Assembly (NCBI GenBank): GCA_934047225.1
Contig: OW204010.1
Location: forward strand, 310,001 to 374,000
Reading direction: 5' to 3'
Origin: Ypsolopha sequella
Lineage: Eukaryota; Arthropoda; Insecta; Lepidoptera; Ypsolophidae
Length of the DNA: 64,000 bases
The notes beneath the pieces were generated by a model. That model worked only from the letters and a program-made list of their open reading frames with translations. It did not search any database and was not told the DNA's origin. The translations under genes were made by a program, and so were the position numbers. Every line of letters begins with the position of its first letter. The stretch's first letter is position 1. Below are positions 1 through 12,400 of the stretch, one piece after another.

Positions 1-55
1 CATCTGTATATAAACGACATTACTGTTTATATATACAAAATGTTCCAGTACTAAA

Positions 56-458
56 CTAGTGGTGTGTGGACATATTTAAGGCAGTGTTGCCATCCGACAA
101 CTCGTTCTTGTCTATGGTCATGTTTGTCTCTGTACCGTCGTCGTCCAGTGTGGCCACATTCTCGTCCTCGCTCGAGACCTGATTGGAGCCGGTGTAACTG
201 AGGAAATGTTTACCGAAGTCGACCTCGGGCTCCAAGTTACCGTACTCGGTGTCGGTACCGTTAGTTATCTGTTCCCGGTACTGGTTGTCGGTACCGGTAT
301 CGGTACCGGTACCAGTAGGGTGGTAGAACTCCTTCTGCCGCTTGCTGTTCTCTACGAACTGCTTCAGTTGCTGCGGCATCGGGAACGACGACTTGATGTG
401 GCACCGCTTCATCCAGTTCCTGAGCGACTTGCGCGGCACCTTGTGCGTCTGCGCAGCT
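56..458 (-). CDS. BTB-psq terminal coding exon (psq HTH second half, C-tail)
   Basis: The acceptor is aacgttccag. The split arginine codon is completed, followed by [19 protein letters not shown] and [17 protein letters not shown], the recognition helix and its extension. The C-terminal tail contains a short Gly-Thr-Asp low-complexity run encoded by an imperfect ggtacc/ggtatc repeat (about 280-320) and ends NMSTHH with TAG at 58-56. Confidence 0.87.
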
Positions 459-3400
459 CTGGAACGTTACAATATTGACATTCAACTAACTGCTCCTGAA
501 CTATGTTTGGTAGACATAGAGGAGCTAACCCTAGAGAGGTGAAATGACACCAACGTTAGTCGAGATTTAACACGTTCTGATTGGCTATGTATTACTTAGT
601 AAGTAAGTGCATATAGTCAATTCTATGCAAAAACACAGATTTGTTGGCGAAATCGGAAAATACGGTATTTCCCTTGTTCGAAGTTGGTAGGCTATACACG
701 AAATTATTTTTATTATTTAAAAAAAATCGAGACCATAAATAATGCACATCGCGCTAAAGAGGAAGGCCGCCCTAGAAGGACGTATGCTGACCAAATTGGT
801 TACATACTGAAGAAGGGCAATGTCAAAAGTACGAGGAATAGAAGAGCTTGTGACTAGATTGATCGATCCGCAAGAGGTGTGTCAGGACCGTGGCAGATGG
901 TAATATTTGATCTCTGCCTACCCCTCTGCGAGACGGACGTGAGTACAAGCAGAAGCAACTGACTCTTAACTGACAGACTTTGTGTTACTTAAGTTTCAGT
1001 TGAACGAATAATGTTTGTGAATACCGTCGCCTTAACAACTAAATTAGTTATTTTTGTTCCGATATATAAGGTCTTTCAATTTAAACTGCAAGTTATTTAG
1101 GAGGTGATTCAGTATCGTTAATACATCACATTCCACTGCAAAGCACATTTTTTTGCGCGAACTTTTTTTTCACTTCTCAGTACAAAATGGTCCGATCAGC
1201 TGACTCAGTTTGTATGGACAAGTGAAGAAAAATTTCGCGCAAAAAAAAAAGTCCTTTGCAGTGGAATGTAATGTATTAACGATACTGAATCACCTCCTAA
1301 ATTACTTTCCATTTAAATTGAAAGACCTTACATAATGTAGTACACATCTCGACTGACCTGTAGATACTGCCGCCCTTCTTCACGTCCATGAGCGCGGCCC
1401 ACATCGCCTCGTTCGAGTACCGACGGTTCGGGTTGAACTTGCCCATCATCACCCGCTCCAGGTCCTTCCGAGACAACCCGGACGAGCTCACCTACAACAC
1501 AACACAATACTATACTATCTACTTTATTTGTTAACATACAAGTTATAAGTATACAACTAATGGTTAAATAGATCTGCAAACAAGTGGAACAAGAAATATT
1601 AAATGATTAAAGACTGCATGTAGCTATTAAGCGTGCAGGTTGATTTTCAGTCCAAGCTGAACATCGAAAATAAATTACAAAAATGTTCTAAATAGCAGGA
1701 AAGTAAATTGTAAGTAATGTAATGCAAGTAAATAGATGTAGCACACTCTGATATAAGGAGCCAATGCCTCACCTCCTTCCCCTCTAGGAACTGGTCTAGA
1801 TCAGACTTGAGCACAGTCTCGGCGATGTCCACGTTCCTCTCTTTGAATATCGGCGGCCGCCCCCTCCGACGGATCTGAGGTTGTATGTCTTTGGTAAACT
1901 CCATCGAGCTCAATGATTTTTCCGGTAACGCTTTGTTTTTCGGTATCAGCTCCACTTCAGATTTACCGGTTTGCAATACCGGTTTCAGTTTTTTCTGCTT
2001 GTCGCTCGCTTTTAGAAGTGACACTTCCAACTCGCCGTTCTGTTCGAGCCACGACTTGTAGAAGTCGTTGTCTGAGTTGAGCGTTTTGTTCGCGCACTGT
2101 TCTTGGTTCAGTCCGTATTTAGAGAACTCGTTTTGTATTTCTGTGGGGTTCATAGTCGCTAGTTTCGCGATGTAATCGGTATTGTTTTTGGACAAACTCT
2201 GCAGTTTTTTGTGAAAGAACAATTCGGTCTCCGGTTTAACTCTGAGATAAGAGAGAGAATGACGATCTGAAAGAAAATACTTATTTGTTATTCTTGTGCG
2301 AATCATTTTGTGAACCATGAATGCTTTTTCGGGAAAAAAATGGCGGATGGATAAAAAAAAACGCAAGGATGTCTGTAAGATAGTCCTGTTTCAAACGAAA
2401 AAGAAAGAAGGACCGAATAAAAAAAAACATTCATGGTTCAATATTAAATACAAAAGCTAGGAATAGTTCTAAATATACAAAAATGGCCTACCTTACAGAC
2501 ATTCATTATTTTCTGTTATATGTTAACAATGTCCATTCACAATATTATGATCTTCCCTTTTCGTTCACTTCTCATGTGTACGGTCCAATATTATTTTTGC
2601 CACAACCGACATTAACCAATATATATTATGTATTAATATAATATTGTACAACAACTACGTATACACTTCACCCATGCTCTAATAAACCACTTTTTCAAGC
2701 GATAAACTAAAAATAATAATTAATGTAAATATAAGCAAGTGACAAAGCAGGAGTCACATTGCAAATAAACATTGATTTAATTTAACAAATAATAATTGTA
2801 TACACAGTTACGTTTCTAGACAGAATCAAGAGTATGGCAACATTTTAAAAAGTCGCAATAATCGGGCTGAAAGGACCAGAATCCAAAGCCGTAAATTAAT
2901 AAATTTTCCCAATAATTTTGTCTAGATAGTAGGTACAGTAACATAAACACTCACCGGAAGGTTGTCCCAGACTGCTGCCAGGTTTACCAGACTCCTCATC
3001 CTGCAATACAACAGGCATACATTAAATTATGTTAAGGTGTGTTCATTCGAAAACCATTTCGAGATTTAGGTTTAATAAGCCGTATTTTCGAAGTTTTGGT
3101 CTAAAAAACCTCATGATGATGAATATTTTTACGAAAAGGCTACAACTCCATTTGCATTCGTCTGACGTCACTTGAGTAATGGCTTTTTAGAAATAACTCC
3201 TTTGCTATCAAGATAAATTTATAATAATTTGCTTCAGACTAATTTGACAGCTAGATGACACACACCTCATTATAGTCCATGTTATCATTATCGAGCTCCC
3301 CGTAGTATAGTATTGTGTGGTGGACCACACCTCAACTAGCCTCACCTCATTATAGTCCATGTTATCATTATCTAGCTCCCCGTAGTATAGTATTGTGTGG

Positions 3401-6400
3401 TGGACCACACCTCAACTAGCCTCACCTCATTATAGTCCATGTTATCATTATCTAGCTCCCCGTAGTAGAGTATTGTGTGGTGGACCACACCTCAACTAGC
3501 CTCACCTCATTATAGTCCATGTTATCATTATCTAGCTCCCCGTAGTAGAGTATTGTGTGGTGGACCACACCTCAACTAGCCTCACCTCATTATAGTCCAT
3601 GTTATCATTATCTAGCTCCCCGTAGTATAGTATTGTGTGGTGGACCACACCTCAACTAGCCTCACCTCATTATAGTCCATGTTATCATTATCGAGCTCCC
3701 CGTAGTATAGTATTGTGTGGTGGACCACACCTCAACTAGCCTCACCTCATTATAGTCCATGTTATCATTATCTAGCTCCCCGTAGTATAGTATTGTGTGG
3801 TGGACCACACCTCAACTAGCCTCACCTCATTATAGTCCATGTTATCATTATCGAGCTCCCCGTAGTATAGTATTGTGTGGTGGACCACACCTCAACTAGC
3901 CTCACCTCATTATAGTCCATGTTATCATTATCTAGCTCCCCGTAGTATAGTATTGTGTGGTGGACCACACCTCAACTAGCCTCACCTCATTATAGTCCAT
4001 GTTATCATTATCTAGCTCCCCGTAGTAGAGTATTGTGTGGTGGACCACACCTCAACTAGCCTCACCTCATTATAGTCCATGTTATCATTATCTAGCTCCC
4101 CGTAGTATAGTATTGTGTGGTGGACCACACCTCAACTAGCCTCACCTCATTATAGTCCATGTTATCATTATCTAGCTCCCCGTAGTATAGTATTGTGTGG
4201 TGGACCACACCTCAACTAGCCTCACCTCATTATAGTCCATGTTATCATTATCTAGCTCCCCGTAGTAGAGTATTGTGTGGTGGACCACACCTCAACTAGC
4301 CTCACCTCATTATAGTCCATGTTATCATTATCTAGCTCCCCGTAGTATAGTATTGTGTGGTGGACCACACCTCAACTAGCCTCACCTCATTATAGTCCAT
4401 GTTATCATTATCTAGCTCCCCGTAGTATAGTATTGTGTGGTGGACCACACCTCAACTAGCCTCACCTCATTATAGTCCATGTTATCATTATCTAGCTCCC
4501 CGTAGTATAGTATTGTGTGGTGGACCACACCTCAACTAGCCTCACCTCATTATAGTCCATGTTATCATTATCGAGCTCCCCGTAGTATAGTATTGTGTGG
4601 TGGACCACACCTCAACTAGCCTCACCTCATTATAGTCCATGTTATCATTATCTAGCTCCCCGTAGTATAGTATTGTGTGGTGGACCACACCTCAACTAGC
4701 CTCACCTCATTATAGTCCATGTTATCATTATCGAGCTCCCCGTAGTAGAGTCCGTCCTCCTCCACGGTCTCCTCCTTCACGTCACGGGACGCGGACGGGG
4801 GTGCGGCGGCGGACGGCGCGGGGGGGGACCCCTTGCGCTTCTTGTGCGACGTGCCGTTGGGGGGGGACTGTTTCGGCTGCTGAGGGGGTGAAGGACCTGC
4901 AACGGTAATGGACCACAGTTAGTTGTTGCATGTATTATATATACCAGGTGTAAGTGGACTGGTAATGAAATTACATGTTCTACTGATCGTACTGAACTGA
5001 ACTACTGGTCACGATAACGTCTACTATAACATAAACTAAGTAGTACGTAGCTAGTGGCTGCTGATCATACTGAACCGATCATAGTTTTGCGGTTGGCGAC
5101 ACTCACGTCCATCGGTGTACACGTGATCTCCGGATGGTGCTAAACTCAGGTAATATAGGAGTATCTAACTCTCGGGTCTGGCTGGGTTTGGTCCTGAGCC
5201 GACCTGACGCTGATGGTGTCTGACGTGTTACTTTTAACTAAGTGGTTTGTTCGTCCGGTATGCTTGTCTCATCTCCGTTAGCAACTAGCATGCCCTAGTA
5301 CCTTAACCTCAGTGGCGGTTGGTGAACCTTAGTTAGAGCAGGGGGTTCACTTCCTCCTGTCTCTGTCAAAAGTTATTTTTAGTGACTTATTTATTAGAGA
5401 ACTTACTTTTATTCAAGGAGGAGTTAACGTTGGAGCACTTTATTGTCTACACTTTTTAAAATTATAATTTTTGCACCACAATGAAAACAAACCTATGCGA
5501 TGCAACAATCAATGGCAAACAAACAGCGCTTCAAGCGCTAAAGCTGATTAAAAAAAAAAAATGAGCGTCTAATATGCAGCGAAAGGTCACAACGCTGCTA
5601 AGCGATACACTTGCTTAAGGAGGTGTGATTGTTTCGGTTCGGGACGGCTCGGCTAAATTCGGCGCATCTCGGCTGGAGCGGCGCTCCGTATTCACTAAGG
5701 AAATGCCCCGACCACGCGTACGGACCTTGGTACCTCTCTTTCTTTTCTACCTACAAATGTTGTATGTGACATTTTATTCATAGGAGCACTAATCCCGAGC
5801 GCTCCGCGTTTCTGTACGCACCAGACGACGGCCGGTCTATATCTATATTAACTAATTACCTAGCGGTTTGTATTACATATTATTGTTCTATAATTTATGC
5901 TCTGCGTATTAAAGTACCTATTGTAAGTAAAGTGAATTTTATGTGGCAGTTTACAGCTCCAACGCTCCTTAATACGAACCGCCACTGCTAACCTACGAGT
6001 TACCTTCAACTTCTCCGATGAACACTGTTTACGTATGTCAGCGCGTACTTGTGCGTGCGAACTCAGTTAGGAGAACTTATACTTATTGGCTCACCTCCCC
6101 CCTCAGTCAGGTAACTAACCGTTAAGAGTGCGCTTGTCTCGCTGCGCGTGCGCCAGTAGTGCGTCGCTCGCAGCCGAGTACGGCTTGGTGCCGAGCTCGG
6201 CCAGGCCGCTCGCCTCGCCCGAACACAGACCTGCGGGTTACAGTTACTGTATCACTATTGTATTATAATTACATGACCGGATTTAGGGGCCTCTACAATA
6301 GATTTAGGGGCCTCTACAATAGATTTAGGGGCCTCTACAATAGATTTAGGGGCCTCTACAATAGATTTAGGGGCCTCTACAATAGATTTAGGGGCCTCTA

Positions 6401-9400
6401 CAATAGATTTAGGGTCTCTACAATAGATTTAGGGGCCTCTACAATAGATTTAGGGGCCTCTACAATAGATTTAGGGGTCTCTACAATAGATTTAGGGGCC
6501 TCTACAATAGATTTAGGGGCCTCTACAATAGATTTAGGGGTCTCTACAATAGATTTAGGGGCCTCTACAATAGATTTAGGGTCTCTACAATAGATTTAGG
6601 GGTCTCTACAATAGATTTAGGGGCCTCTACAATAGATTTAGGGGCCTCTACAATAGATTTAGGGGTCTCTACAATAGATTTAGGGGCCTCTACAATAGAT
6701 TTAGGGGCCTGTGCAATGGACTTATTTGAATATTTTATCGCATTCCGATTAATAGGCGCAAATATAGTTGAAAAAAATAACAGAAAAACAGATCGAAGTT
6801 TTGAAAAAAAATCTTCCTTTTAGATATTTTTTCAATTTATCTCGCAGTAAATTATTGAAACACTTGAATGAAAAAAATTGGTAAAACCTATTGAAAAAAA
6901 AAACTATTTGAAAAATAATTAGGGGCCTTGTTGCCCGAGGGCCTCCAGACCTCTGAATCCGGCCCTGTGTAAACAAACAGACCGCCTCTATGACCGAGTG
7001 GTAGAGCGCTCGCCTCCTCACCCAGAGATCAATACCCGCGCTGTACATTACTTAGTGTTCGGACTGCTGTCGGTCCATTTGTGCCCAAAGTATGGCGATA
7101 GGGCTCACCACCCATCACATTTGGGGCGTTATTATCGTCGGTGAATAGCGGGTGTACCATTACACGATGTAAAATAACATGAGTCAATTTAAAAAAAAAT
7201 TGGTCTAGATGTGAGGACCCTGTGTGTTTGTATCATAGATATCAAAAGAGTTATATTAAGTTGTATTAAGTTAAGTTGTAATAATATTACATAAATATAT
7301 TCTTGTTTTAAGTAAGTTAATGTAACTCCTAGAGAAAGAGCGGGGTTCCTGTACTTCAGTTCCTGTAACTACCACGGGGCCCTGACGTTAATACTGTTAA
7401 TGTGTAATGAATAAACGTAATTTATTTTATCATAATGGTTATCATATCAATGGTTTGTATAAGGTCAGTTCGATTAAATAGCTCCCCCATTGAAAAACGC
7501 CGCCGCCAAAGGATGCCGACACTGGCCGTACACACGCACGTTAGTATACATAAGTGCGTTAGGTACGTTGAAACGTATTTTGTTTTGATATTTTGCGCAT
7601 CGAAAATATTTTTTCGATATGGATATTATTAAGATTACATTCCATAATGCCTGCCTGTACCGTAGCCATTTGCCCGGATAGATATTTATTTTCACATAGT
7701 AGATATCCAAAATAGCGTATGGGTGTACCGGAACTATTCCAGCGAACATATTTTATCGTAATTAATACGTATATTGTTTAATCATAATTAATTTCTTTTA
7801 TTGGTTTCATAATTAAGGAGCCCAGCGAAAATGTGACCTCACCCACACCAGAGAATATAAAGTATTACTACGTAAAGAAGCGACACTCACCTCCCCGCGC
7901 GAATTTAACGTCCCCCGCGGTCCCCCGCAAGTTAGTGGAAATCTGGTGGCACGTAGAGCTCGAGTAGCACTCGTTCACTGCGCGCGTATTTTGTTTTTTG
8001 TTTTATTACGATACTGATTTTTAATGAATATGGTTCGTTTTTGTGGTGTTTATGGATGCATTGAAAACGGAGCAAAAAATAAAGAACGCAGATTTTTTTA
8101 TTTCCTGCCGATGAACTAAACCAAGGATTTTCTTTTATGTATTGGTTTAGGGCGTTAACTGCAACTCTCAAGCAGTTGTGTAACAGTTGGTAAGAATTTC
8201 AACATTAAGTTGAAATTTTAAAAATCGAATGTTTTTGTGTCACCGTTCGAGCTGAGCAAATTTCAACATGTCCTAAAAATTGTCTATTTGTGCCCGAAGT
8301 ACGGCGATAGAGCTCACCACCCATCACGTTGGGACGTAATATTTGTAGGTGAAACGCGGGTGTACCGAGTGCGGACTGTGACATGCATTTCAAAGTTCAC
8401 ACTCGGAACACCTCTAACACCCCCTCGAGCATTTGATTCAAGTCGTGACGATGTATATATTTTTAATACAAAAATAATCCACGGGGAACCAAATTAGGAC
8501 CTAGGGATTAACCACGCTAAAATTTAGAAAGAGAATCATATAAGTTGCTGACTATAAATGTTGTCCCTCTCGATCGACGACGCTCACACGCTTGCTGCCA
8601 GCCCTAGACTAGCTCACGCACACACACAAGCGTGTGCGGACAAGCCAGATGCGCGCGTGAGAGTGTAGGTAAATAACTTGAGCGAGGACAAAGAAGTGTC
8701 GGGGGTGTGCCCACACAATTCACCAACCGACATTTATATGCCTAACAACGCTTCTATGAAGTTTAACACAGAAATATAGGTTAGTGAATTTGTATGAGTG
8801 AGGCCACTCCTCCGTTCCTCATTGTATGAGTGAGGCCACTCCTCCGTTCCTCATTGTATGAGTGAGGCCACTCCTCCGTTCCTCATTGTATGAGTGAGGC
8901 CACTCCTCCGTTCCTTATTGTATGAGTGAGGCCACTCCTCCGTTCCTTATTGTATGAGTGAGGCCACTCCTCCGTTCCTTATTGTATGAGTGAGGCCACT
9001 CCTCCGTTCCTTATTGTATGAGTGAGGCCACTCCTCCGTTCCTTATTGTATGAGTGAGGCCACTCCTCCGTTCCTTATTGTATGAGTGAGGCCACTCCTC
9101 CGTTCCTTATTGTATGAGTGAGGCCACTCCTCCGTTCCTTATTGTATGAGTGAGGCCACTCCTCCGTTCCTTATTGTATGAGTGAGGCCACTCCTCCGTT
9201 CCTTATTGTATGAGTGAGGCCACTCCTCCGTTCCTTATTGTATGAGTGAGGCCACTCCTCCGTTCCTTATTGTATGAGTGAGGCCACTCCTCCGTTCCTT
9301 ATTGTATGAGTGAGGCCACTCCTCCGTTCCTTATTGTATGAGTGAGGCCACTCCTCCGTTCCTTATTGTATGAGTGAGGCCACTCCTCCGTTCCTTATTG

Positions 9401-12400
9401 TATGAGTGAGGCCACTCCTCCGTTCCTCATTGTATGAGTGAGGCCACTCCTCCGTTCCTTATTGTATGAGTGAGGCCACTCCTCCGTTCCTTATTGTATG
9501 AGTGAGGCCACTCCTCCGTTCCTCATTGTATGAGTGAGGCCACTCCTCCGTTCCTTATTGTATGAGTGAGGCCACTCCTCCGTTCCTCATTGTATGAGTG
9601 AGGCCACTCCTCCGTTCCTCATTGTATGAGTGAGGCCACTCCTCCGTTCCTTATTGTATGAGTGAGGCCACTCCTCCGTTCCTTATTGTATGAGTGAGGC
9701 CACTCCTCCGTTCCTTATTGTATGAGTGAGGCCACTCCTCCGTTCCTTATTGTATGAGTGAGGCCACTCCTCCGTTCCTTATTGTATGAGTGAGGCCACT
9801 CCTCCGTTCCTCATTGTATGAGTGAGGCCACTCCTCCGTTCCTTATTGTATGAGTGAGGCCACTCCTCCGTTCCTCATTGTATGAGTGAGGCCACTCCTC
9901 CGTTCCTCATTGTATGAGTGAGGCCACTCCTCCGTTCCTTATTGTATGAGTGAGGCCACTCCTCCGTTCCTTATTGTATGAGTGAGGCCACTCCTCCGTT
10001 CCTCATTGTATGAGTGAGGCCACTCCTCCGTTCCTTATTGTATGAGTGAGGCCACTCCTCCGTTCCTTATTGTATGAGTGAGGCCACTCCTCCGTTCCTT
10101 ATTGTATGAGTGAGGCCACTCCTCCGTTCCTTATTGTATGAGTGAGGCCACTCCTCCGTTCCTCATTGTATGAGTGAGGCCACTCCTCCGTTCCTTATTG
10201 TATGAGTGAGGCCACTCCTCCGTTCCTTATTGTATGAGTGAGGCCACTCCTCCGTTCCTCATTGTATGAGTGAGGCCACTCCTCCGTTCCTCATTGTATG
10301 AGTGAGGCCACTCCTCCGTTCCTTATTGTATGAGTGAGGCCACTCCTCCGTTCCTCATTGTATGAGTGAGGCCACTCCTCCGTTCCTTATTGTATGAGTG
10401 AGGCCACTCCTCCGTTCCTTATTGTATGAGTGAGGCCACTCCTCCGTTCCTCATTGTATGAGTGAGGCCACTCCTCCGTTCCTCATTGTATGAGTGAGGC
10501 CACTCCTCCGTTCCTCATTGTATGAGTGAGGCCACTCCTCCGTTCCTCATTGTATGAGTGAGGCCACTCCTCCGTTCCTTATTGTATGAGTGAGGCCACT
10601 CCTCCGTTCCTCATTGTATGAGTGAGGCCACTCCTCCGTTCCTTATTGTATGAGTGAGGCCACTCCTCCGTTCCTTATTGTATGAGTGAGGCCACTCCTC
10701 CGTTCCTTATTGTATGAGTGAGGCCACTCCTCCGTTCCTCATTGTATGAGTGAGGCCACTCCTCCGTTCCTTATTGTATGAGTGAGGCCACTCCTCCGTT
10801 CCTTATTGTATGAGTGAGGCCACTCCTCCGTTCCTCATTGTATGAGTGAGGCCACTCCTCCGTTCCTTATTGTATGAGTGAGGCCACTCCTCCGTTCCTT
10901 ATTGTATGAGTGAGGCCACTCCTCCGTTCCTTATTGTATGAGTGAGGCCACTCCTCCGTTCCTTATTGTATGAGTGAGGCCACTCCTCCGTTCCTCATTG
11001 TATGAGTGAGGCCACTCCTCCGTTCCTCATTGTATGAGTGAGGCCACTCCTCCGTTCCTTATTGTATGAGTGAGGCCACTCCTCCGTTCCTTATTGTATG
11101 AGTGAGGCCACTCCTCCGTTCCTTATTGTATGAGTGAGGCCACTCCTCCGTTCCTCATTGTATGAGTGAGGCCACTCCTCCGTTCCTCATTGTATGAGTG
11201 AGGCCACTCCTCCGTTCCTCATTGTATGAGTGAGGCCACTCCTCCGTTCCTCATTGTATGAGTGAGGCCACTCCTCCGTTCCTTATTGTATGAGTGAGGC
11301 CACTCCTCCGTTCCTTATTGTATGAGTGAGGCCACTCCTCCGTTCCTCATTGTATGAGTGAGGCCACTCCTCCGTTCCTCATTGTATGAGTGAGGCCACT
11401 CCTCCGTTCCTCATTGTATGAGTGAGGCCACTCCTCCGTTCCTCATTGTATGAGTGAGGCCACTCCTCCGTTCCTTATTGTATGAGTGAGGCCACTCCTC
11501 CGTTCCTTATTGTATGAGTGAGGCCACTCCTCCGTTCCTTATTGTATGAGTGAGGCCACTCCTCCGTTCCTCATTGTATGAGTGAGGCCACTCCTCCGTT
11601 CCTTATTGTATGAGTGAGGCCACTCCTCCGTTCCTTATTGTATGAGTGAGGCCACTCCTCCGTTCCTCATTGTATGAGTGAGGCCACTCCTCCGTTCCTT
11701 ATTGTATGAGTGAGGCCACTCCTCCGTTCCTTATTGTATGAGTGAGGCCACTCCTCCGTTCCTTATTGTATGAGTGAGGCCACTCCTCCGTTCCTTATTG
11801 TATGAGTGAGGCCACTCCTCCGTTCCTCATTGTATGAGTGAGGCCACTCCTCCGTTCCTCATTGTATGAGTGAGGCCACTCCTCCGTTCCTCATTGTATG
11901 AGTGAGGCCACTCCTCCGTTCCTTATTGTATGAGTGAGGCCACTCCTCCGTTCCTCATTGTATGAGTGAGGCCACTCCTCCGTTCCTTATTGTATGAGTG
12001 AGGCCACTCCTCCGTTCCTTATTGTATGAGTGAGGCCACTCCTCCGTTCCTTATTGTATGAGTGAGGCCACTCCTCCGTTCCTCATTGTATGAGTGAGGC
12101 CACTCCTCCGTTCCTCATTGTATGAGTGAGGCCACTCCTCCGTTCCTTATTGTATGAGTGAGGCCACTCCTCCGTTCCTTATTGTATGAGTGAGGCCACT
12201 CCTCCGTTCCTTATTGTATGAGTGAGGCCACTCCTCCGTTCCTTATTGTATGAGTGAGGCCACTCCTCCGTTCCTCATTGTATGAGTGAGGCCACTCCTC
12301 CGTTCCTTATTGTATGAGTGAGGCCACTCCTCCGTTCCTTATTGTATGAGTGAGGCCACTCCTCCGTTCCTCATTGTATGAGTGAGGCCACTCCTCTGTT

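Noticed and set aside
2267..2366. N-terminal extension of the 239-codon ORF ([11 protein letters not shown]...)
   Set aside because: It lies upstream of the acceptor at 2267. The preceding coding exon at 2955-3000 joins in phase, so these residues are intronic.
3208..3408. 66-codon minus-strand ORF
   Set aside because: Reads across the 80-bp array and its boundary. It contains the exon 5 tail by repetition, then frameshifted repeat sequence.
6159..6593. 144-codon plus-strand ORF
   Set aside because: Its first part is antisense to BTB-psq exon 4, and the rest is the 21-bp minisatellite.
6983..7060. Possible functional tRNA gene
   Set aside because: A-box and B-box-like segments exist but no acceptor or anticodon stems pair. 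The SINE body follows and recurs elsewhere.
7885..7945. GC-rich candidate exon on the minus strand ending GAG|GTGAGT
   Set aside because: In the phase required between exons 3 and 4 it opens with a TAA stop, and it has no recognisable motif.
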